Shown piece after piece: positions 5,787 to 9,932 of a DNA stretch of 9,932 nt (the first letter of the stretch is position 1; every line of letters starts with the position of its first letter). The notes below the pieces were generated by a model that saw nothing but the letters and a program-made list of their open reading frames with translations, searched no databases and was not told the origin of the DNA. The stretch lies in NCBI GenBank assembly GCA_036501535.1, contig DASYAE010000199.1, positions 1 to 9,932 of the forward strand. The letters run 5' to 3'. Position numbers and translations under genes: made by a program. This DNA is from DASYAE01 sp036501535. GTDB lineage: Bacteria > Actinomycetota > Actinomycetes > Streptomycetales > Catenulisporaceae.

Positions 5787-6387
5787 CGTGCCGCTCGCGC
5801 AGCGCAGCGAAACACCCCTCTGCCGCCGCGTCGTCCGGCCCGTCCGGATACCAGCTGCCGGTCACCACGCCGACGACGCCGGGCTCCGCCTCCGGGGCCG
5901 GCTCGCCGGCGACCAGGACGAGCCGAATGTCGATCACCACAGTCTCAGGGGTCGGGACGCCGGCGCCCAGCCGGCGGCCGCGGACCTCGGCCGGCCCGAC
6001 GCGGCGCTTGAGGCTCGGCTCGGACACCCCGCCGGTGCGAACGAGATCCAGCAGCTGCTCGATCCACACCGGATCCGCGGTCGCGTCATAGATCCAGCGC
6101 TTGCCGAGCACGCTGTGCTCGGTCGTCGAGATCAGCGCGTCCTGCGCGCCTCCCAGCGGCGCGCCGCGATACGTCATCGGGACCTGGTAGAGCACTGACC
6201 CGTCCCGCACCAGATGCGTCTCGATCCCCACCTCGCCCGCCGGATCCTCCATGCGGAAATAGCCGACCGGGACCAGCGCCGGAACGGAGCCTTCCGCCCC
6301 GGCGTACCAGGGCTGCCGCGCGATCCACGGGGGCAGGAACTCGGAGAAGTGCGGCGTCAGCGTCGCGCCGGGATGAATCCTCGCCAT
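5776..6387 (-). CDS. Maltokinase N-terminal cap-like domain protein
   Basis: The 203-residue protein matches the stand-alone cap-like proteins of actinobacteria (related to the N-terminal cap of maltokinase Pep2, sometimes labelled 1,4-alpha-glucan branching protein). Family marks are MARIHPGATLTPHF at the start, RQPWYAG (24-30), GEVGIETHLV (51-60), VPMTYRGAPLGGAQDALI (69-86) and TTEHSVLGKRWIYDATADP (88-106). It lacks a kinase domain, so phosphorylation of maltose is not expected. A role linked to glycogen or trehalose metabolism is only suggested by the fold relationship. ATG 6387 has a TAGCCT box 7 nt upstream. It lies 39 bp downstream of the P-loop gene on the same strand and overlaps the DUF6304-like gene tail to tail by 11 bp. 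Confidence 0.8.
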   Translation of the reverse strand: MARIHPGATLTPHFSEFLPPWIARQPWYAGAEGSVPALVPVGYFRMEDPAGEVGIETHLVRDGSVLYQVPMTYRGAPLGGAQDALISTTEHSVLGKRWIYDATADPVWIEQLLDLVRTGGVSEPSLKRRVGPAEVRGRRLGAGVPTPETVVIDIRLVLVAGEPAPEAEPGVVGVVTGSWYPDGPDDAAAEGCFAALRERHATS

Positions 6388-6394
6388 CCGCGAC

Positions 6395-6400
6395 AGGCTA
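6395..6400 (-). promoter_or_regulatory. Putative -10 box (TAGCCT) for the maltokinase-cap-like gene
   Basis: On the reverse strand TAGCCT ends 7 nt before ATG 6387. It lies in the 39-bp gap after the P-loop gene, so the cap-like gene may have its own leaderless promoter besides any read-through. Confidence 0.4.
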
Positions 6401-6426
6401 GCGGACCGGCAGCGTCGGCAGGGCGG

Positions 6427-7236
6427 TCAGAACGACTCCCCCTCGAAGGTGAGGAACGGCCGGAACCGGCTCGCCACCACGTCCGCGACCTGGGCCGCGC
6501 TCAGCGAGCCGTCCACCCGGATCACCATGATCCCCAGCTCCTCCGCCCGCGCCGCCGCGTCCTGCGCCACCAGCCGGTCCCGCTCCAGCCGGTTCGCCTG
6601 GGCCCGCTCCGGGTCGCTCACCCGCTGGTGCACCTTGCGCGCCCTCGGCAGCCGGCGCACCTGGCGGGCGCGGAACTCCTCCGTCGGCACCATCACCACC
6701 ATCCGCCGCGGCGAAGAGAGCAGCGGCGCCACCAGCTCCGGGCGCAGCCCCCAGCCCTCCGCCAGCACCGGACGGCCGCTGACCAGGGCGCGCAGGTCGT
6801 CCAGCGCCCAGCCGAACCGCTCCGGGAAGCCGGCCAGGCTCTTGGCCGCCAGCTCCTCCGGCGACGGCTTGACCCACGTCTCGTCCGGATCGCGGACCTC
6901 GGGCACCGGGCGGCCCAGCCGCGCGTCGCGCGCTACGCGCCGGTCCTCGTGCGCGCGGGCGTCGTGGTAGTCGTAGTGATACGCGGTGAGCCCGTAGCGG
7001 AAGGCGAGTATCTGAGCCACCGTCGACTTGCCCGACCACTGTCCGCCACCGATCCACAGCGCACCGTGCAGAGTGCCGAACGGATCCCACAGCCTCCCGC
7101 CCTTGCGGCCGCTGCCGGTACCGGTCCCGCTGCTCCTTCCGAGCCCGTCGCGCGAACCGTCCCCGCCGTTCCATCCGCTGTTCCGCGCGCTCGCATCCGC
7201 GGCGCCCAAAGCTCCCGTGATGCCCATGGCTCCCAT
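6427..7236 (-). CDS. P-loop NTPase / kinase-like protein of unknown function
   Basis: The 269-residue product has a Walker A motif GGGQWSGKST at 63-72, preceded by GALWI, as in small nucleotide- or metabolite-kinase-type P-loop proteins. YHYDYHDARAHEDR (86-99) probably lies in the substrate region. A hydrophobic strand LVSGRPVLAEGWGLRPE (151-167) and MVVMVPTEEFRARQVRR (179-195) follow, then Arg-rich segments that could form a lid. The first 48 residues are Gly/Ser-rich and poorly conserved in appearance, but no other start codon occurs between Met4 and the P-loop. AGGA lies 4 nt before ATG 7236, and GGGAG lies 4 nt before the in-frame ATG 7227, so either could be used. The substrate is unknown; an ATP- or GTP-dependent kinase is the likely class. 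Confidence 0.75.
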   Translation of the reverse strand: MGAMGITGALGAADASARNSGWNGGDGSRDGLGRSSGTGTGSGRKGGRLWDPFGTLHGALWIGGGQWSGKSTVAQILAFRYGLTAYHYDYHDARAHEDRRVARDARLGRPVPEVRDPDETWVKPSPEELAAKSLAGFPERFGWALDDLRALVSGRPVLAEGWGLRPELVAPLLSSPRRMVVMVPTEEFRARQVRRLPRARKVHQRVSDPERAQANRLERDRLVAQDAAARAEELGIMVIRVDGSLSAAQVADVVASRFRPFLTFEGESF

Positions 7237-7408
7237 TCATCCTGTCCCACCGGCGGTTCCGGGCCCCCGAGCCCGCCGACGGCGCTCGCCCCCACAGGCC
7301 AGTATGGTGATCCGCCGGTGGGGCGTCGATCAGCAGATCGTCTCAAGGTGACGTCCGTCATGCGATACAGGCTGGACGAGCAGCCCGATCCGATGGCACC
7401 CTCTAAAT
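7237..7408. other. Intergenic control region between the P-loop gene and the cys leader peptide
   Basis: No gene is supported here. It holds the inverted repeat pair described separately and ends in the AT-rich CTCTAAAT just before the leader peptide ATG. The cys promoter must lie here or very near, but I cannot place a convincing -35/-10 pair. I see no match to the SAM or cobalamin riboswitch cores I know. Confidence 0.5.
7246..7322. repeat. 11-bp inverted repeat pair in the P-loop–cys intergenic region
   Basis: CCCACCGGCGG (7246-7256) is the exact reverse complement of CCGCCGGTGGG (7312-7322), with 55 bp between. The pair lies in the divergent control region just upstream of the P-loop gene, around a TATGGT (7303-7308) that could be a -10 box on the forward strand. 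It may be a pair of operator half-sites or a long hairpin; high GC raises the chance background. Confidence 0.45.
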
Positions 7409-7495
7409 ATGTCGCGAACCGGAATAACCCTTGTCGGTCGGCGTCACGTCGACTACAAGCGTGTTTCCAGCGCGGTCTGTATGCCGACCTCGTAG
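7409..7495 (+). CDS. Leader peptide of the sulfate-assimilation operon (28 residues)
   Basis: ATG 7409 to TAG 7493-7495 encodes 28 residues starting MSRTGITLVG and containing RRHVDYKRVSSAVC, with the single Cys at position 24 (TGT 7478-7480). This closely resembles the short actinomycete 'putative leader peptides' of the form M-x-TGI-x-LV-x-RRHVDL-x-R-x-x-SA-x-C that I recall upstream of sulfur-metabolism genes in Streptomyces. The TGT codon is notable in a genome that favours TGC. No Shine-Dalgarno is seen and the sequence before the ATG is AT-rich. It is followed by competing hairpins and, 158 bp after its stop, by the zinc-ribbon gene and cysH. The likely role is sensing cysteine (or Cys-tRNA) supply by ribosome stalling. 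The mechanism is inferred; the peptide match is strong. Confidence 0.75.
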   Translation: MSRTGITLVGRRHVDYKRVSSAVCMPTS

Positions 7496-7500
7496 TACCC

Positions 7501-7594
7501 CCGCCCGCCGTTTTTCCATCCGGCAGTCCGGCCCCACCAGGGCGCGGATCGCCGCCGCGGGTGCCAGGGTGAGCGGCGGTCGGCTCTCTCTTTT
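7501..7594 (+). promoter_or_regulatory. Candidate transcription attenuator after the leader peptide
   Basis: CCGCCGC (7552-7558) pairs perfectly with GCGGCGG (7573-7579) around a 14-nt loop and is followed by T-rich TCTCTCTTTT (7585-7594), resembling an intrinsic terminator. Upstream, CCGCCCGCCG (7501-7510) can pair at 9 of 10 positions with CGGCGGTCGG (7574-7583), which would use up the terminator's 3' arm. The first arm starts 5 nt after the leader stop, so a ribosome at the stop codon would cover it, whereas one stalled at the Cys codon would leave it free. This is the layout of a classic attenuator, though GC-rich pairings arise easily here. Confidence 0.45.
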
Positions 7595-7652
7595 CAGACT
7601 CCGGTCCCGCTCCCCGGGCGCGCGCACTCGAACCGACCGGAGGACCGGACCC

Positions 7653-7871
7653 GTGAGCGAACGCGCCGCACCCCAGTACTGCCCGTATTGCGGGGACGAG
7701 GATCTGCGCCCGGAGCCGAGCGGCCACCGGGCCTGGCACTGCCGTTCCTGCGCACGCGTGTTCGAGGTCGCCTTCGTCGGGCTGAAGTTCACCAGCGCCG
7801 GCGCCGCCGCGGCCGCCGTCACAGCCACCGCCACATCAGCGGTGGCCGCAGGAGCGGACGCCGCCGTATGA
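7653..7871 (+). CDS. Small zinc-ribbon protein of the cys operon
   Basis: GTG 7653 follows GGAGGA (7639-7644) by 8 nt, a strong ribosome site, and overrides longer frames from 7431. The 72-residue product has a rubredoxin-like zinc ribbon: Cys10-Pro-Tyr-Cys13 and Cys30-Arg-Ser-Cys33 in YCPYCGDEDLRPEPSGHRAW and HCRSCARVFEVAFVGL. Small proteins of this kind, as I recall, sit between sulfite reductase and cysH in streptomycetes. A role in iron-sulfur or electron handling for APS or sulfite reduction is plausible but unproven. After residue 44 comes an Ala/Val/Thr tail (TSAGAAAAAVTATATSAVAA) that looks low-complexity and may be a lineage-specific extension. Its TGA overlaps the cysH ATG (ATGA), so the two are translationally coupled. 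Confidence 0.8.
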   Translation: MSERAAPQYCPYCGDEDLRPEPSGHRAWHCRSCARVFEVAFVGLKFTSAGAAAAAVTATATSAVAAGADAAV

Positions 7872-8569
7872 ACGCCACGATGACCGAAGCCGACCTGCGC
7901 GCGCTGGCCGACGAGGCCGACGCGCGGCTGGCCGGGGCCCCCGCCGCCGAGGTCGTCTCCTGGGCGCACACCACCTTCGGCGCCGGGCTGGTCCTCGCCT
8001 CCTCCATGGCGGACACCCACCTGGTGCACCTGGCCCAGGCCGCCGCGCCCGGCATCGACGTGCTCTTCCTCGACACCGGCTACCACTTCGCCGAGACCAT
8101 CGGCACCCGCGACGCGGTCGCCCAGGCCTACAAGGTCAACCTGATCTCCGTCACCCCGCGGCAGACCGTCGCCGAGCAGGACGCCGAGTTCGGCGCCCGG
8201 CTGCACGACCGCGACCCGGACCGCTGCTGCGCGATGCGCAAGGTCGAGCCGCTGGAGCGCGGCCTGAAGCCCTACACCGCCTGGATCAACGGGATGCGCC
8301 GCGAGGAGGCGCCGACCCGCTCGGACATCCGCGTGGTCGGCTACGACGCCAAGCGCAACATGGTCAAGATCTCCCCGATCGCGGCCTGGACCGCCCAGGA
8401 CGTCGAGGACTACGTCGGCGAGCACGGCGTGCTGGTCAACCCGCTGTTCTTCGACGGCTACACCTCGGTCGGCTGCGAGCCGTGCACCCGGCGCACCGCG
8501 CCCGGCGAGGACCCGCGGGCCGGGCGCTGGGCCGGGCTGGCGAAGACCGAGTGCGGACTGCACACGTGA
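7868..8569 (+). CDS. cysH: Assimilatory adenylylsulfate (APS) reductase, iron-sulfur type
   Basis: CysH reduces APS to sulfite and AMP in the cytoplasm using thioredoxin. The 233-residue protein has the adenylyl-binding SSMADTHL region (45-52), LDTGYHF (68-74), the Cys pair RCCAMRKVEPL (Cys120, Cys121) and VGCEPCTRRT (Cys203, Cys206). The CC...CxxC set binds a [4Fe-4S] cluster and separates APS reductases from cluster-free PAPS reductases such as E. coli CysH. The catalytic Cys229 lies in ECGLH near the C-terminus. ATG 7868 overlaps the zinc-ribbon stop by ATGA, and AGGAG lies 13 nt upstream; ATG 7880 is an alternative. CysC is absent between cysH and cysD, which agrees with direct use of APS. 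It is probably controlled by the upstream leader peptide. Confidence 0.95.
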   Translation: MNATMTEADLRALADEADARLAGAPAAEVVSWAHTTFGAGLVLASSMADTHLVHLAQAAAPGIDVLFLDTGYHFAETIGTRDAVAQAYKVNLISVTPRQTVAEQDAEFGARLHDRDPDRCCAMRKVEPLERGLKPYTAWINGMRREEAPTRSDIRVVGYDAKRNMVKISPIAAWTAQDVEDYVGEHGVLVNPLFFDGYTSVGCEPCTRRTAPGEDPRAGRWAGLAKTECGLHT

Positions 8570-8602
8570 ACGACTTGGAGACACTCGGGACACCGGAGCC
8601 CT

Positions 8603-8624
8603 GCCCGGGGCCGGCGCCCCGGGC
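8603..8624 (+). repeat. 9-bp hairpin in the cysH–cysD gap
   Basis: GCCCGGGGC (8603-8611) pairs perfectly with GCCCCGGGC (8616-8624) around the tetraloop CGGC. There is no T-run, so it is not an ordinary intrinsic terminator. It ends 5 nt before the cysD Shine-Dalgarno and could stabilise or process the mRNA or tune cysD translation. Confidence 0.6.
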
Positions 8625-8643
8625 CGAACAGGAGGAGACGGCG

Positions 8644-9618
8644 ATGAGCGGAGTACTGGTCAACGAGTACCCGTCCCGCGCACAGGCCGCGACAACCGTC
8701 GCGGCCGACGGTGCGGATCCGGCCCCGCGCCTCTCGCACCTCGACGCGCTCGAGTCCGAGGCCGTGCACATCTTCCGGGAGACCGCGGCCGAGTTCGAGC
8801 GGCCGGTGCTGCTCTTCTCCGGCGGCAAGGACTCCATCGTCATGCTGCACCTGGCGCGCAAGGCGTTCTGGCCGGCGGCGGTGCCGTTCGGGCTGCTGCA
8901 CGTGGACACCGGGCACAACTTCGACGAGGTGCTCGCGTACCGCGACCGGGTGGTGGCCGAGCACGGGCTGCGGCTGGTGGTGGCCAGGGTGCAGGAGTAC
9001 ATCGACGACGGCCGGCTGCGCGAGCGCCCGGACGGTACCCGCAACCCGCTGCAGACCGTCCCGCTGCTCGACGCGATCAACGACAGCCGCTTCGACGCGG
9101 TGTTCGGCGGCGGGCGGCGGGACGAGGAGAAGGCGCGGGCCAAGGAGCGGGTGTTCTCGCTGCGCGACGAGTTCGGGCAGTGGGACCCGCGGCGCCAGCG
9201 CCCCGAGCTGTGGCAGCTGTACAACGGCCGGCACCGGGTCGGCGAGCACGTGCGCGTCTTCCCGCTGTCCAACTGGACCGAACTCGACGTCTGGCAGTAC
9301 ATCGAGCGGGAGAAGATCGAGCTGCCGTCCATCTACTACGCGCACGAGCGCGACGTGTTCCAGCGCTCCGGCATGTGGCTGTCCCCGGGCGACTGGGGCG
9401 GCCCCAAGAACGGCGAGCAGGTCGAGCGCCGGCTGGTGCGCTACCGCACGGTCGGCGACATGTCCTGCACCGGCGCGGTCGACTCCAGCGCGGTTGACGT
9501 GCACGCGGTCATCCGCGAGGTCGCCGCCTCCACCCTGACCGAGCGCGGCGCGACCCGGGCGGACGACAAGATGTCCGAGGCCGCGATGGAAGACCGCAAG
9601 CGCGAAGGCTATTTCTAG
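8644..9618 (+). CDS. cysD: Sulfate adenylyltransferase subunit 2
   Basis: CysD is the adenylyl-transferring subunit of ATP sulfurylase; with the GTPase CysN it converts sulfate and ATP to APS and pyrophosphate. The 324-residue product has the PP-loop LLFSGGKDSIVML (56-68), VDTGHNFDEVL (87-97), FGGGRRDEEKARAKERVFS (154-172), PLSNWTELDVWQYI (207-220), RYRTVGDMSCTGAV (266-279) and the C-terminal MEDRKREGYF expected of CysD. An N-terminal extension of about 30 residues, SRAQAATTVAADGADPAP and flanks, is more variable. AGGAGGAG (8630-8637) lies 6 nt before ATG 8644, which fixes the start and rejects longer frames through the cysH end. The cysN start is 8 bp after the stop, so the two are co-expressed. 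Confidence 0.97.
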   Translation: MSGVLVNEYPSRAQAATTVAADGADPAPRLSHLDALESEAVHIFRETAAEFERPVLLFSGGKDSIVMLHLARKAFWPAAVPFGLLHVDTGHNFDEVLAYRDRVVAEHGLRLVVARVQEYIDDGRLRERPDGTRNPLQTVPLLDAINDSRFDAVFGGGRRDEEKARAKERVFSLRDEFGQWDPRRQRPELWQLYNGRHRVGEHVRVFPLSNWTELDVWQYIEREKIELPSIYYAHERDVFQRSGMWLSPGDWGGPKNGEQVERRLVRYRTVGDMSCTGAVDSSAVDVHAVIREVAASTLTERGATRADDKMSEAAMEDRKREGYF

Positions 9619-9626
9619 GAAACCGG

Positions 9627-9932
9627 ATGACGGACATCGTGACGGACACCGAGATCTCCCTGCTGCGCCTGGCCACGGCCGGCAGCGTCGACGACGGCAA
9701 GTCCACGCTCGTGGGCCGCCTGCTGCACGACTGCAAGGCGGTTTTCGCCGACCAGCTCGACGCGGTCGAGCGGGTCTCCCGGGAGCGCGGGCTGACCGGC
9801 GCCGACCTGGCGCTGCTGACCGACGGCCTGCGCGCCGAGCGGGAGCAGGGCATCACCATCGACGTTGCATACCGGTACTTTGCGACGCCGCGCCGCCGCT
9901 TCATCCTCGCCGACACGCCCGGCCACGTGCAG
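9627..9932 (+). CDS. cysN: Sulfate adenylyltransferase subunit 1, N-terminal part (cut by window end)
   Basis: The first 102 codons are present and the frame is open at the right edge. They encode the start of the CysN GTPase, which drives APS formation by CysD through GTP hydrolysis. The P-loop is GSVDDGKST (19-27), switch I contains GITIDVAYRYF (75-85), and the G3 motif is DTPGH (96-100), all as in EF-Tu-like CysN proteins. The remaining GTPase motifs and the beta-barrel domains lie outside the window, so it is not possible to tell whether a CysC kinase is fused to its C-terminus, as in some actinobacteria. ATG 9627 has AGGAA (9617-9621) 5 nt upstream, overlapping the cysD stop. Co-transcription with cysD is evident from the 8-bp gap. 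Confidence 0.97.
   Translation, partial: MTDIVTDTEISLLRLATAGSVDDGKSTLVGRLLHDCKAVFADQLDAVERVSRERGLTGADLALLTDGLRAEREQGITIDVAYRYFATPRRRFILADTPGHVQ

Noticed and set aside
7330..7408. SAM or other sulfur riboswitch upstream of the cys genes
   Set aside because: I could not find any conserved core I know; the leader peptide explains the regulatory layout better.
7496..7516. T5 run at 7511-7515 as a terminator
   Set aside because: No stable stem ends just before it; the preceding CCGCCCGCCG has no upstream partner.
6214..7572. 452-codon forward open frame
   Set aside because: It is antisense to the maltokinase-cap and P-loop genes, both of which carry family motifs on the other strand.
7431..7652. 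N-terminal extension of the zinc-ribbon gene to TTG 7431
   Set aside because: The extension overlaps the leader peptide in another frame and has no family-like residues. GTG 7653 has an excellent ribosome site and begins right before the ribbon.
8458..9504. 348-codon reverse-strand open frame
   Set aside because: It is antisense to cysD, whose motifs and ribosome site are clear; the composition is that of a shadow.
1..9932. CRISPR arrays, tRNA or rRNA genes, complete insertion sequences
   Set aside because: No regularly spaced repeats, tRNA-like cloverleaf, rRNA core or paired terminal repeats with an intact transposase were seen.

Overview
The window is high-GC DNA throughout with strong third-position G/C bias. 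Gene content (Ser/Thr kinase with an extracytoplasmic sensor, a maltokinase-cap-like protein, and a zinc-ribbon–cysH–cysD–cysN cluster behind a short 'RRHVD' leader peptide) points to an actinomycete of the Streptomyces/Catenulispora kind. The species cannot be told from the sequence.

Bases 1-1794 are gene debris. In order they hold a C-terminal tail of an unidentified protein, a 22-bp perfect palindrome, a 5'-truncated group II intron (maturase C-terminus plus intact RNA domain V and a domain VI-like hairpin), a class I methyltransferase without its N-terminus that begins where the intron ends, and a TOPRIM-type gene with its middle deleted and its frame shifted.

Bases 1865-3815 encode a receptor-type Ser/Thr kinase: cytoplasmic kinase, one membrane helix, and an outer domain of seven Cys-x5-Cys repeats that looks like a seven-bladed propeller. 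One extra C near 2995-2997 puts the outer domain out of frame. A VOC/glyoxalase-fold gene (3917-4333), a reverse-strand TetR regulator (4977-4393), a divergent DUF6304-like gene (5076-5786), a reverse-strand maltokinase-cap-like gene (6387-5776) and a reverse-strand P-loop NTPase (7236-6427) follow. Five of these starts (kinase, VOC, TetR, DUF, cap-like) have a TANNNT box 5-7 nt upstream and no clear Shine-Dalgarno, which suggests leaderless transcription.

Bases 7409-9932 are the start of a sulfate-assimilation operon: a 28-residue leader peptide too short for usual gene calling, a possible attenuator, a zinc-ribbon protein, an iron-sulfur APS reductase (cysH), sulfate adenylyltransferase subunit 2 (cysD) and the beginning of subunit 1 (cysN, cut by the window end). 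CysD and CysN make APS from sulfate and ATP, and CysH reduces APS to sulfite. Sulfite reductase and cysC, which accompany these genes in many streptomycetes, are not in the window. The leader peptide and the mutually exclusive hairpins behind it suggest cysteine-responsive control of the operon and are the most interesting regulatory signal here.
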